Assembly: GCA_027296045.1 (NCBI GenBank)
Contig: JAPUJS010000024.1
Span: forward strand, 1 to 36,617
Direction of reading: 5' to 3'
DNA from: a bacterium
GTDB taxonomy: Bacteria > Latescibacterota > UBA2968
Length of the DNA stretch: 36,617 nt
Made by a program: the position numbers and the translations under genes. A model generated the notes under the pieces. That model did no database searches, was not told where the DNA came from, and saw nothing but the letters and a program-made list of their open reading frames with translations. This document shows positions 8,048 to 15,604 of this stretch, piece by piece. Each line of letters begins with the position of its first letter. The stretch's first letter is position 1.

Positions 8048-9067
8048 TTATGTATCCGAAAGGTTTTTGGGGGATTTTCGCGCCCAGAAAAGCCGGATCA
8101 AACCGGGGCCGCCCAGAATCAAAAAAGAAAGCATCGTGAGGCCGTGCATGACAGTGGCAAATGCAGCGGCCTCTGTTTTTTGAACCCCAAAGAACTGTGT
8201 AAGCGCTTGGGTGCAAAAGAAATGATAGGTCCCTGTTCCCCCTGGGGTCGGAATGATCACGCCTATGGTGCCGATGATCAGCACAACAAGGGCATCCAGG
8301 ACGCCCAGACGGTGGATTTCCTGAAATTGAAAGGCAAACAAGGATGCATAAACGGACATCAGATAGCAGAGATTGAGAAGAACCGTTGAGAAGAAGATGC
8401 CCAGATAGGCTGAGACAGATTGTACGGATCTGATGCCGAGAAGAAAATTTTGAAGCAAGTTTACAAAACGGGTGGCCAGGGGACGGGAAAATCGGCCCAA
8501 AAGGCGTTCAATCGGAGGGAGGGCTCGGGTGCCGTAGATGGACAGAATAATCAACAGAATGAGCAAAGCAACCAGGCCGATCAAGGTTAACAAGCTGATA
8601 TATTCCAGGCCTGGAAATACCCGGGCGATTTTGTCGCGGGAAATCAGCAAGACGACGCCGAAAAGCAGGAAGAAGGCCACCAGGTCCAGGGCGCGTTCGA
8701 TGACAACCGTTGCCAGCAGGGCACTGAGGGAAAGGTCGTGGGCCTGTTTGATGGGGACCAGTCGGGCCACTTCTCCCGCTCTGGGGAAGATGCTATTGCC
8801 GGCATAGCCAATGATCACGGCTTTGACGGCTTGCCAGAGTGTGATCTTCTTCGAGATCGGGGCCAATAAGATGAGCCAGCGCCAGGCCCGGGGGAGATTG
8901 GACAGGTGTATAATGAGGATGCCGACCAAAAGCCAGGCCGGGTTGGCCTGCCAAATGGCCTGCCGGAGCGGGTGCCATTCCACATTTTGAAATGCTAAAT
9001 AGAAAAAAAACAGCGCCAGGCCCAGACTGAGGGCAAGCTTGAGGAAAGTTTTCAACTTAGGGGACAA
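8048..9067 (-). CDS. Flippase-like integral membrane protein (LPG synthase TM / UPF0104 family)
   Basis: 339 residues from a TTG at 9067; AGGA lies about 8 nt upstream and there is no ATG near the N-terminus. The protein has roughly eight hydrophobic segments and the conserved patterns of the lysylphosphatidylglycerol synthetase transmembrane family (PF03706): RAWRW near residue 60, GNSIFPRAGEVAR near 90, ERALDL near 124 and the re-entrant-like PTPGGTGTYHFF near 280. Members are thought to flip or elongate lipid-linked substrates; no soluble synthetase domain is attached here, so it is not MprF itself. It is the last gene of the minus-strand envelope operon, 79 nt after era. The exact substrate cannot be read from the sequence. 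Confidence 0.85.
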   Translation of the reverse strand: MSPKLKTFLKLALSLGLALFFFYLAFQNVEWHPLRQAIWQANPAWLLVGILIIHLSNLPRAWRWLILLAPISKKITLWQAVKAVIIGYAGNSIFPRAGEVARLVPIKQAHDLSLSALLATVVIERALDLVAFFLLFGVVLLISRDKIARVFPGLEYISLLTLIGLVALLILLIILSIYGTRALPPIERLLGRFSRPLATRFVNLLQNFLLGIRSVQSVSAYLGIFFSTVLLNLCYLMSVYASLFAFQFQEIHRLGVLDALVVLIIGTIGVIIPTPGGTGTYHFFCTQALTQFFGVQKTEAAAFATVMHGLTMLSFLILGGPGLIRLFWARKSPKNLSDT

Positions 9068-9146
9068 AGAAGCGTCCTGTCTGAAGGGAAGTTTTGGGTT
9101 CTCCGTTCTGCGTTTTACACAACCCGGACCCGAAACTTTTTTGCAA

Positions 9147-10070
9147 TTAGTAGGGCTTGGAAGCCAAATAGCCTAGGTTTTGTAAGAGTGCGTCTTTTTT
9201 GCGCCAATTTTCATAGACTTTTACATGTAGATCCAAATAAACGGGGCTTTCCAGAAATTCTTCGATGTTTTTCCGGGCGTTTTTGCCAATGTTTTTTAGC
9301 ATTTTTCCGCCTTTGCCAATCACAATGCCCTTCTGAGAGTTCTTTTCGACAATGATGTTGGCAAAGATGTAGGTTTTGGGGCGGTTTTCCCGGAATTCTT
9401 CCACTTTTACGGCAATAGCATAGGGCACTTCCTGACGGAGCTGGGTAAAGATTGCTTCTCGAATCAGTTCGGCGACAAAGAAGCGCTCTGGTTGATCGGC
9501 CAGCATGTCTTCGGGGTAGAACTGAGGACCCAGCGGGAGAGCCTGTTCCAGGGTGGTAAGCAGCTCCGGGATCTGCGTGCCTTCAATAGCAGAGACGGCA
9601 AGGATTGTCTGGGGGTTTAAAGACTGTTCTACCACGGTTTTGTAATGTTTTACCTCATCGGGCGTGACCAGGTCGGTCTTGTTGAGGGCAAGGATCAGGG
9701 GAATGCCGGATTTTTGAAAAGCTTTTTGGGTGTCCTCATCAAAGGTGCGTTTGAAATCGGAGGCATCGACAATGCCCAGGAGGACATCGGCGCTTTTGAG
9801 GCCGGCCTGAATTTGATGGTGCATGAGTTCGTGCAACCGGTAGCGGGGGTCAAGCAGGCCGGGTGTGTCCAGAAAGAGCATCTGAGACCTGGACGTGGTC
9901 AGGATACCCAGGATATTGTTGCGGGTGGTTTGGGGCTTGGGAGAAATAATGGCCAGCCGTTCTCCAACCAGGACATTGAAGAGGGTCGATTTTCCAGCAT
10001 TGGGTTTTCCCACAATAACAATGTGTCCGGAGCGGTGGTCGGCAGGTTGAGACAAGAGGTCGTCGGCCAT
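9147..10070 (-). CDS. era: GTPase Era, ribosome assembly factor
   Basis: 307 residues from the ATG at 10070. The ATG at 10079 is touched by AAAAAGG, which is correctly spaced for the second one. Era binds the 3' end of 16S rRNA and helps assemble the 30S subunit. All GTPase motifs are present: GKPNAGKST (G1), the PQTTR switch (G2), DTPG (G3), NKTD (G4) and SAIEGT (G5). The C-terminal KH domain has IGKGGKMLKNIGKNARK, the RNA-binding GxxG region. The length is normal. It follows the PorV-like gene with a gap of only 14 nt, an unusual neighbour for era and probably just operon packing. Confidence 0.97.
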   Translation of the reverse strand: MADDLLSQPADHRSGHIVIVGKPNAGKSTLFNVLVGERLAIISPKPQTTRNNILGILTTSRSQMLFLDTPGLLDPRYRLHELMHHQIQAGLKSADVLLGIVDASDFKRTFDEDTQKAFQKSGIPLILALNKTDLVTPDEVKHYKTVVEQSLNPQTILAVSAIEGTQIPELLTTLEQALPLGPQFYPEDMLADQPERFFVAELIREAIFTQLRQEVPYAIAVKVEEFRENRPKTYIFANIIVEKNSQKGIVIGKGGKMLKNIGKNARKNIEEFLESPVYLDLHVKVYENWRKKDALLQNLGYLASKPY

Positions 10071-10084
10071 GGCGGGCATCCTTT

Positions 10085-11029
10085 TTAGAAATAGAGCGAA
10101 GCGGAGATGCGGTAGGTGTTGTCCAGGTGTCCGTTTTCCAGAAACGCCAGGTCCAGGGCGAAGCGGTTATACAGACGCAGCCCTGTCCCGGCGGTGAGGT
10201 GGTCCCCTTCGGCACCCAGTCGGAAGGCCAGTCGATTCTGATACAGATATTCTACCCCCCCGTGCAGGCCCTCGGCATCTTCGAGGCCCGATTTTTCTTC
10301 GCCAAGGTGGGTGCTGAAGCTGAAGGTGAGCTTGCTTTTGAACGACGGCAGGGGTTTTGTCGCACTCACGCCCAAAAGGACGCTGGGCGGAATGCGGTCG
10401 GTTGCGCCCGAATCGAAGGTGATTTTCGTGCGGGTCAGGTTTCGCACAACCATCCCAAGGGTCCAGGCCGGACGGGGTTGGTAATGGACACCCAGGTCGA
10501 GTCCAAACCCCGACCCCGATCCGGCGCTGAGGTTGCGCCAGATCAACTTGAGACTGGCTCCAAGCGACAGGCCCTGTTTGAGGCGGCGGCCATACGATAG
10601 ATACAGGTTGTAGTCTGTGGTTCCTACAACCTGCGAAATGACCGGACGGTTGTCCGGGCCCAGCGGGCGGGTCGGATCTTCGAGTTCGGTGAGTCGGATA
10701 TGGTCTACACCCAGGCGGAGGAGGCCAAGCCCGAAGCCGCCCCAGCGGGAGGAGCTTGCCAGAGTAAAGACATCGTGGTTGATGGTGCCGCCGAACTGTT
10801 CGGCGTGTTGAATCTGGATTTCACGGCCTGTAATATGGACCAGCCCGGCGGGGTTCCAGAAAACGGCGGTGGCATCGTCGCTGATGGCCACAAATGCACT
10901 GCCCAGACCCAAAGAGCGTGCACCGGCACCCAGGAGAAATGGGTCGCCGCCGTATCGAGTGTTCTGGGCTTGTGCGGGAAGGCAGAATAGAGAAAGCCCC
11001 CAGAAGAGGGTCAGGTAAACGAGTTTCAC
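10085..11029 (-). CDS. PorV/PorQ-like outer membrane beta-barrel protein
   Basis: 314 residues with a signal peptide (about 1-21, ending AQAQ), the conserved N-terminal block GGDPFLLGAGARSLGLGSAFVAISDDATAVFWNPAGL of the PorV/PorQ (UPF0164) family (in pieces: GAGARSLGLGSA, DDATAVFWNPAG), many alternating hydrophobic strands and a C-terminal Phe. In Bacteroidetes, PorV is a type 9 secretion outer-membrane component, but this broad family is found in many diderms without that system. The start is GTG at 11029; its last two bases plus A form the TGA stop of the gene before it (GTGA overlap), so translation is coupled. No other type 9 secretion gene is in the window. Confidence 0.8.
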   Translation of the reverse strand: MKLVYLTLFWGLSLFCLPAQAQNTRYGGDPFLLGAGARSLGLGSAFVAISDDATAVFWNPAGLVHITGREIQIQHAEQFGGTINHDVFTLASSSRWGGFGLGLLRLGVDHIRLTELEDPTRPLGPDNRPVISQVVGTTDYNLYLSYGRRLKQGLSLGASLKLIWRNLSAGSGSGFGLDLGVHYQPRPAWTLGMVVRNLTRTKITFDSGATDRIPPSVLLGVSATKPLPSFKSKLTFSFSTHLGEEKSGLEDAEGLHGGVEYLYQNRLAFRLGAEGDHLTAGTGLRLYNRFALDLAFLENGHLDNTYRISASLYF

Positions 11030-11595
11030 CGAGATGCCCCGCTATCGGTGGGTAGGTTGGGAATCAAGATGGCCCGATCTCCGGGTCGTAGGGCCGACCC
11101 AAGCGCTTTGATATCCGGCCCGAAAAGCTGGAGGTGGGGGATGGAGGGGAAGGGCTGAGAAGCCGTCAGGATCAGCGGGGGCGAAAAGTAAAGGCTGGAC
11201 ATGTGTCGGGGACCCTCAATGAGTCGTCCCTGGAAATCCAGCGGCAGGTGTCGCCCCCGGAGGCGAAGCCCCTGATTGCCAGGTTCGGGTGTTTGAGGAT
11301 CTATTCGGTAGCGCAGGGTATATGCTTGTGTTGGGGTTTGAACCGACCCGCCCTGAATGGTGCAGGTATGCAGGAGATGGGCACCCGATTTGAGTTCGAT
11401 TTTGCCGGCCGGGATGTCAACAACCAGGTAGTAGGCCTCGGGATAGGTTGAAACCCAGGCGAGTTCCAGTTCCAGAGCGGTTTTTTGAAACCGGAGGGTT
11501 TGTTGATAGGCCAGCGTATCGGAAGGCGGTATCGATTGGGCAAGAGCGCTTTCTGACAGCAGGAGTGTAAACAGCAAAATGGCGTGTGGTTTCAA
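11026..11595 (-). CDS. Secreted protein, apparently a degenerate L,D-transpeptidase paralogue
   Basis: 189 residues with a signal peptide (1-19, ending ALAQS). It starts with TTG at 11595, overlapping the TGA stop of the active L,D-transpeptidase gene (TTGA), and ends overlapping the GTG of the PorV-like gene. Residues about 53-85 (EAYYLVVDIPAGKIELKSGA and following) resemble the beginning of the YkuD domain in the neighbour (NSYIVINTVHNRFQVRQKD), and the end (LRPGDRAILIP) resembles LTGLDNRVYIY. The catalytic HGCIRL segment is absent, so it cannot be a working transpeptidase of this class. A regulatory or structural partner of the neighbour is possible. The homology is my reading by eye and is moderately sure; it may simply be an unknown secreted protein. 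Confidence 0.6.
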   Translation of the reverse strand: MKPHAILLFTLLLSESALAQSIPPSDTLAYQQTLRFQKTALELELAWVSTYPEAYYLVVDIPAGKIELKSGAHLLHTCTIQGGSVQTPTQAYTLRYRIDPQTPEPGNQGLRLRGRHLPLDFQGRLIEGPRHMSSLYFSPPLILTASQPFPSIPHLQLFGPDIKALGSALRPGDRAILIPNLPTDSGASR

Positions 11596-12188
11596 TAAAT
11601 GTATACCCGATTGTCGAGCCCTGTGAGGGTATAGGCCGATTTGAGGTCTTCATCGTTGAGTCGAATACACCCGTGTGTAATATGTCTGCCCAACAGGTGG
11701 GGGTAGAGTGTGCCATGGATTTCGTATCCATCGCCCAGTTTGAGGGCGTATTTCCCGAGGGTGGTGGGGTCCAGTCGGTTGAATGCCCAGGGCAGGACGG
11801 GCGGATTTTCTCCTTGTTCTACAAAAGCCCAGGGAGGTTTGGACCAGATGGGATCTTTGACCTTGCGCTGAATGGTACGAACGCCTTTCGGGGTTTCAAA
11901 ATGCCAGGTTGTGTTGGAACGGGGGTCCAGAAGGATCTTGCCGCTGCCGGTCGCACAGACCGATTCTTGAAGAATACGATCTTTTTGACGAACTTGAAAC
12001 CGGTTGTGCACGGTATTGATGACAATATAAGAATTGTCCGATTGAAGCCGGTTGAGGGCGGCCCGTAAAGCTTGAATTTCCTGTTTCAGGCTGGCAATCG
12101 AGTCAGGGGGAGGAGGGGAATCACTAGCAAATGAAGGGATCCAGAAAAGGAGCGTGATCAAAAAACAAAGCCGGAAGGATTGCAGCAT
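11592..12188 (-). CDS. L,D-transpeptidase (YkuD domain), periplasmic
   Basis: 198 residues: signal peptide (1-21, ending SFAS), a short coiled-coil-like helix (31-50), then a YkuD catalytic domain (about 53-198). The active-site motif is THGCIRL with Cys174, His172 and Arg176, and the upstream His158 (EIHGT) is also present. Such enzymes make 3-3 peptidoglycan cross-links or attach lipoproteins to the wall. ATG start at 12188 with AGGG upstream. It is the first gene of the minus-strand operon and lies just past the terminator at 12207-12239, so it may depend on its own weak promoter or on read-through. Its stop overlaps the next gene's TTG. Confidence 0.92.
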   Translation of the reverse strand: MLQSFRLCFLITLLFWIPSFASDSPPPPDSIASLKQEIQALRAALNRLQSDNSYIVINTVHNRFQVRQKDRILQESVCATGSGKILLDPRSNTTWHFETPKGVRTIQRKVKDPIWSKPPWAFVEQGENPPVLPWAFNRLDPTTLGKYALKLGDGYEIHGTLYPHLLGRHITHGCIRLNDEDLKSAYTLTGLDNRVYIY

Positions 12189-12206
12189 ACGATGGCCCTA
12201 AAAATG

Positions 12207-12239
12207 GGAAAACCGAGAAGACCGGCTTCTCGGTTTTCC
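12207..12239 (-). terminator. Strong intrinsic terminator of the lipoprotein gene
   Basis: Perfect 14-bp arms GGAAAACCGAGAAG (12207-12220) and CTTCTCGGTTTTCC (12226-12239) around a 5-nt loop. On the minus strand the hairpin is followed by CATTTTTAGG. It lies between the lipoprotein gene stop (12269) and the L,D-transpeptidase start (12188). Confidence 0.85.
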
Positions 12240-12268
12240 AACAGGGGGACGAAACAGACAAGACCTGA

Positions 12269-12874
12269 TTAGAGTTTTTCAAACCAGGGTTTGTTGTTCT
12301 TTTTCCATTCTTCGATTTTTTGCATGGCCATCTGAACGGCATTTTGCACCTGGGAGAGTTTGCCATCTGCCGAACGAGCCTGGGTGAGCGCATCTTTGAA
12401 CTTGCTGGTGCTGAGGCTGTTTCGGGCATCACCGAGGGAGGCCTCGGCCTGACCCAGATCAGAATTGAGTTGATCGAGGTCTCCGTCGGCACCCTTTCCG
12501 CGCGGGGCAACGCCCAGCGAAGACCGGGCATCGGTGAGGCCAGATGCAACCCGGTTGATGATGGCCTGAGCTTCGTCTCTTGTTTGTTGTTTGTTGGTAT
12601 TGGCCTCAGAAGTAGACCGATCGGCCAGTTGTTTGGCACTCTCGGCCGAGGTTTTTGCCCCTTCATAGTCCTGCTGTTCCACCTTGCTGCGGGCGTCACT
12701 CAAGGCGCTGGTGGCCTGCCGGTAGGTGTCGGGGGCATAGACGTCGGCTTCGGCGGCTTTGGCGGCATCAATCGCAGCCTGGGCCGCGTCCATTTCCTGG
12801 GTGGGTGGTTTGGCACAACTGATCACTGTCAAAGTTAAGGCCAGGATTAAACCGAGATTCAGAACAGATCGCAT
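12269..12874 (-). CDS. Ala-rich helical lipoprotein (DUF4398-like)
   Basis: 201 residues with a lipoprotein signal: hydrophobic segment LGLILALTLTVISC with a lipobox ending at Cys20. The mature part is almost all Ala, Gln, Ser, Asp and Lys in helical repeats (AAQAAIDAAKAAEADVYAPD; DYEGAKTSAESAKQLADRST), typical of DUF4398-type periplasmic coiled-coil lipoproteins. Function unknown; similar proteins are thought to be structural, like Lpp or OmpA-linked spacers. Start at ATG 12874 with AAGGAG upstream. A good promoter (12959-12987) and a perfect terminator (12207-12239) flank it, so it is a monocistronic and probably well-expressed gene. Confidence 0.85.
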   Translation of the reverse strand: MRSVLNLGLILALTLTVISCAKPPTQEMDAAQAAIDAAKAAEADVYAPDTYRQATSALSDARSKVEQQDYEGAKTSAESAKQLADRSTSEANTNKQQTRDEAQAIINRVASGLTDARSSLGVAPRGKGADGDLDQLNSDLGQAEASLGDARNSLSTSKFKDALTQARSADGKLSQVQNAVQMAMQKIEEWKKNNKPWFEKL

Positions 12875-13180
12875 CCTCCGCTCCTTATGTTGAGAAAACG
12901 CTAAAATGTTGAATGGGCTTTGCTTGTTGTTTTTTCTTTATTTACAGACGGTCCAGACAAGATACAACTTAAATATGTTGTTGTCAATACAAAATTTATT
13001 GATTCAGGGGCCCGATTTGGATAGAAAATATCAGAAAAAAATAGAAATAAATAATTATTAAAATTGAATTTATGAAAAGAAAAACCAGAATTGATGGATC
13101 CGGTCCTGACGGCCTACAGGACCCATCTGGCCCCTGGAAGGCTTTGGTCTGCTTTCTGCTTTTTTTTGACCTTATGTCGC
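12875..13180. other. AT-rich intergenic region, hairpin, no convincing gene
   Basis: 306 bases between the lipoprotein gene and the end of the zinc-ribbon gene, both on the minus strand. The left part holds the promoter at 12959-12987. The right part has a hairpin with 7-bp arms GGTCCTG (13101-13107) and CAGGACC (13116-13122), possibly the end of the zinc-ribbon transcript. 12990-13080 is very AT-rich. A 62-codon frame starting with a GTG that overlaps the preceding stop was considered and rejected (see noticed_but_rejected). Confidence 0.5.
12959..12987 (-). promoter_or_regulatory. Sigma-70-type promoter of the lipoprotein gene
   Basis: On the minus strand: -35 TTGACA (perfect), 17-bp spacer, -10 TATCTT. 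The predicted leader to the ATG at 12874 is about 78 nt. This is one of the clearest promoters in the window. Confidence 0.75.
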
Positions 13181-13870
13181 TCACTGCGTGGCGAGAATCG
13201 CCCCCTCTTTTATTGTCAGGAATTGAGCGGCTTCGTCGAAGGCTGCAAGGCGTCCTCCGTATCGGATGTGCACGCCTGTTTTAAGGCCCTTGATTTGTTC
13301 CCGGTGGAGATCGTTAAACAGGACGTAGACATCGGCGGCCTGGGTGGCGCTCTGGTGGCGGACGGTAATGAAGAGTTCCTCGCCGTTTGGATTGGTGTAT
13401 GTGACGGTCCCATTCCAGACCACAGGGGTTCCTCTAAATTTTTTGAACAGGGTTTTTTTTTCAGCCGGGGTGAGGGCGCTGGCCGGTCCAAAAAGCGCAT
13501 TGACCTCTAAAAAAGATACGTCGGACCGGGACATCAGGGTCCGGTGTGTTTTGTTCCAGGTATAGGTATAGACCAAAATGGCACCGATGATGACCAGGAA
13601 AAGGATCCCTTTGGATTTGCGCAGAGAATCCTGGCGGGTGGGCTGGCCGCTGGCGATTCTTTGCAGACGTCGGATTTCTGCCCATTTCTCTATGTCGGCA
13701 GCGGTGGGTTCTACCATGATAGGGACAGGACTCGTGGACGGCTCCGTTACGCCTTCTACCCCTTCGCCTTCCACAACCCCTTCCACCGGGGTTTCCACAA
13801 ATTCGCCACAAAAGCGACACTTAATGGCTTGATCCTGAATTTCTTCTGCACAGTAGGGGCATCTTTTCAT
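13181..13870 (-). CDS. Zinc-ribbon membrane protein with C-terminal OB-like domain
   Basis: 229 residues from the ATG at 13870, the first codon of the ribbon; a longer frame from 13951 has no ribosome binding site. Residues 1-25 form a zinc ribbon (CPYC ... CRFC). Then come an acidic, Thr/Pro-rich linker (about 25-85), a transmembrane segment ([16 protein letters not shown], about 88-106) and a C-terminal domain of about 110 residues. That domain ([20 protein letters not shown] ... [21 protein letters not shown] ... GRLAAF) reads like a small beta-barrel of the tRNA_anti-like/OB type, which is inference. The C-terminal part would be outside the cytoplasm. The ribbon closely matches that of the 66-residue protein at 7406. 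Function unknown. Confidence 0.75.
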   Translation of the reverse strand: MKRCPYCAEEIQDQAIKCRFCGEFVETPVEGVVEGEGVEGVTEPSTSPVPIMVEPTAADIEKWAEIRRLQRIASGQPTRQDSLRKSKGILFLVIIGAILVYTYTWNKTHRTLMSRSDVSFLEVNALFGPASALTPAEKKTLFKKFRGTPVVWNGTVTYTNPNGEELFITVRHQSATQAADVYVLFNDLHREQIKGLKTGVHIRYGGRLAAFDEAAQFLTIKEGAILATQ

Positions 13871-14171
13871 CGGGCTACCCATGAGGTGTGGAGTTGCAGC
13901 ATCGGTTGGGTGTTTGTGTAAATATAGGGGTATTTTTCTCAGGGGCACCATTCGATTTTAATGGTTGCGGGCGGCAAGTCGACAGGATATATTGCGGAGT
14001 GCCTGGCCGGAAAGCAAAAAGCCCTTCTCCGCATTCGGACACCTTAATACACTAAGGTTCCTACTCTGGGAGAAGGGCATTGCCCTCGGCTCACCCCGGG
14101 CCAAGGGAATGGGTCATTCTGAAGGATTTTTTTGCGGCAGTGTGGAGAACCCCAGCGAAAGGGGAGCGGGT
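13871..14171. other. Divergent intergenic region with nested hairpin
   Basis: 301 bases between the zinc-ribbon gene (-) and the small membrane gene (+). The main content is the two-tier hairpin at 14021-14078 listed separately. A TATATT at about 13918-13923 (minus strand) could be a -10 box but lacks a good -35. A plus-strand frame runs through from 13965, but it has no initiation signal until 14172 and its first 69 codons show no domain. Confidence 0.45.
14021..14078 (-). ncRNA. Two-tier hairpin followed by T-run: attenuator or small RNA candidate
   Basis: Outer stem: perfect 10-bp arms GCCCTTCTCC (14021-14030) and GGAGAAGGGC (14069-14078). Inner stem: GGA-C-ACCTTA (14037-14046) with TAAGGTTCC (14053-14061), 9 bp with one bulge and a 6-nt loop. 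On the minus strand the outer stem is followed directly by TTTTTGC, as in an intrinsic terminator. It lies about 150 nt upstream of the zinc-ribbon gene at 13870, where a terminator would make sense only as a leader attenuator or as the 3' end of a small RNA. Confidence 0.4.
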
Positions 14172-14402
14172 TTGAAAGAGGGAAACCTATTTGGAGTGGC
14201 CATCTTGGCCTTGTTGGGCACCTTACTGGTTCGGCGGTTTCAGGTGCCTGGTCGACTGGTACCACTGGTGCCTGTTGTGCTGGCGATGATCATTGTCTGG
14301 GCGTTTGGAGGGACGTTTTCGGAACAGAATCTCTTGAGCCTTGGCTTGGTCAGTGGGCTTCTGGCATCTGGCTTATTACACATTGTGCTGGGAGGGAAGT
14401 AG
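14172..14402 (+). CDS. Small integral membrane protein, family not recognised
   Basis: 76 residues from a TTG at 14172 that has AAAGGGGAG (14158-14166) 5 nt upstream; the longer frame from 13965 crosses the hairpin and has no ribosome binding site. Two or three hydrophobic segments fill the protein: NLFGVAILALLGTLLV, LVPLVPVVLAMIIVWAFGG and LGLVSGLLASGLLHIVLGG. The layout is holin-like or like small ion/energy membrane proteins, but no family motif is seen. A strong terminator at 14428-14458 follows, which supports a separate transcription unit. The gene is surrounded by minus-strand genes on both sides. Confidence 0.65.
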   Translation: MKEGNLFGVAILALLGTLLVRRFQVPGRLVPLVPVVLAMIIVWAFGGTFSEQNLLSLGLVSGLLASGLLHIVLGGK

Positions 14403-14427
14403 GGGAGTTTCTGAAACGGTCTTTGTG

Positions 14428-14458
14428 GAGGGGCGGTGACTTGCCCCTCATTTTTTTT
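14428..14458 (+). terminator. Strong intrinsic terminator after the small membrane gene
   Basis: Perfect 7-bp GC-rich arms GAGGGGC (14428-14434) and GCCCCTC (14443-14449), then A and a run of eight T residues (14451-14458). It lies 25 nt after the stop codon and just before the end of the convergent lipoprotein gene. Confidence 0.85.
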
Positions 14459-14464
14459 AATTGT

Positions 14465-15319
14465 TTATCGTTTGATGATCAGGTCGTCCCGCCGCAGCAG
14501 TTTCTTGATTGACTGCTTGGGATTGCCGAGGTATTTGACTTCGTCAGCAGTGAGCATTTTGTTAAAAATTGCGATCTCATCCAGTTTGCCGACATATCCG
14601 GTGTGGTTAAATCGCATGACCTGATCGGCCATATTCCAGGTGACTTCCTGATGAATGGGGCCTTTGCGGCCTTTTTCCACCCCGTCGATGTAGAGTGCCC
14701 ATTCTGCGTTGGCCTGACCGCTGTTGAAATTGGACCAGGTGATGACGATGTGATGCCATTCGTTTGCCCGCCAGTTGAGCGGAGACACGGAGATGACACG
14801 TTCGCTGACCATCTGATCGGAAACATCCTGGGTCTTGTTGGGATAACACCCGAAGCGGAGGGCGCGTTCCGGGGCTTTTGAAAAATCGACAAACATGACC
14901 GCATCGTCCCAGGGGAAGGAGTTGTCTTCTTTTTTGCCAATGTGGAAGGGCTCCGGCCAGTCGGCTTCCAGGTCCTGGGTTGGATCGACGCTTAAAAAGA
15001 AGGAAACCGCCCCGGCAAAAGCCTGGTTGCTGTAGGGGAAATTTTCCTTTGCGCGGTAGGTAAGCGCACCCGCACCTTTTTCAAAGTAGATGTAGCCATC
15101 TATTTTTCCGTCCGTCAGGCTGGACTTCACGCCATCGATGACGGCATCGGACGGTCCGGCTGCCAGGGCTGCATCCACGCCTTCGCCGTTGGCAAAGAAA
15201 GTGGCAGAGGCTTTGAGGCTTTCTTCGATCACTTGTTCGGGACTTGCACAGGCAAATACCGTCGAAAGCAACAAAAGGCCCCAGATGGGCTTGACGTGAG
15301 GGGAGAAACAACGGGCCAT
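14465..15319 (-). CDS. LamG/concanavalin A-like domain lipoprotein
   Basis: 284 residues from the ATG at 15319, which has AAAGGAG 9 nt upstream (an ATG at 15349 has no ribosome binding site). The N-terminus is a lipoprotein signal (GLLLLSTVFAC, Cys24). Residues about 70-265 are a LamG-like jelly roll: the typical HHIVITWSNF strand followed by WALYIDGVEKG, then FNHTGYVGKLDEIAIFNKML and LTADEVKYL. Such domains bind carbohydrate or protein ligands on the cell surface. The protein is therefore probably an outer-membrane or surface lipoprotein. The ligand is unknown. The C-terminal tail (KKLLRRDDLIIKR) is basic. Confidence 0.85.
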   Translation of the reverse strand: MARCFSPHVKPIWGLLLLSTVFACASPEQVIEESLKASATFFANGEGVDAALAAGPSDAVIDGVKSSLTDGKIDGYIYFEKGAGALTYRAKENFPYSNQAFAGAVSFFLSVDPTQDLEADWPEPFHIGKKEDNSFPWDDAVMFVDFSKAPERALRFGCYPNKTQDVSDQMVSERVISVSPLNWRANEWHHIVITWSNFNSGQANAEWALYIDGVEKGRKGPIHQEVTWNMADQVMRFNHTGYVGKLDEIAIFNKMLTADEVKYLGNPKQSIKKLLRRDDLIIKR

Positions 15320-15426
15320 GGGTCCGAACTCCTTTCTAAGGAACTGCAAGGCTTCAGGGGAAGCGACAGAGGCGATTGGGATTTTTCAATATTATAAAAA
15401 ACTGTTGTTAACGCAAGACTTTTATC

Positions 15427-15485
15427 AAAAAACAAGATCTGTGCATCGGGCCGGTTGGAAGCATGCACCTCCAGATTGTTTTTTT
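15427..15485. repeat. Imperfect inverted repeat flanked by A and T runs
   Basis: Left arm AAAAAACAA-g-ATCT-GTGCAT (15427-15446), right arm ATGCAC-ctcc-AGAT-TGTTTTTT (15463-15485), loop of 16 nt. Either strand would form a GC-containing stem followed by a T-run, as in a bidirectional terminator, but both flanking genes point away from it. An attenuator in the leader of the LamG lipoprotein gene or the end of a small RNA are possible explanations. Confidence 0.4.
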
Positions 15486-15575
15486 AAAAAGAAGAAAGAG
15501 ATTGGGGCCAAGAAGGGACAAGAAAAGGTGTGAAAAATCAGATGATTATGGCTGTTTGGCGGTGGGTGAAATGTC

Positions 15576-15604
15576 TTGACAACCCTTCCCGAATTCTGTT
15601 TCTT
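15576..15604 (+). promoter_or_regulatory. Possible promoter of the M28/FtsX fusion gene
   Basis: Perfect -35 TTGACA (15576-15581), 17-bp spacer, weak -10 TTTCTT (15599-15604), one base off the TATCTT seen at two other promoters here. The leader would be about 80 nt. Confidence 0.4.

Noticed and set aside
12996-13184. 62-codon frame (-) with GTG overlapping the stop of the zinc-ribbon gene, basic start and one hydrophobic stretch
   Set aside because: The GTGA overlap is tempting, but the hydrophobic part comes from an AT-rich noncoding-looking stretch and a hairpin lies within it; no family or ribosome binding site supports it.
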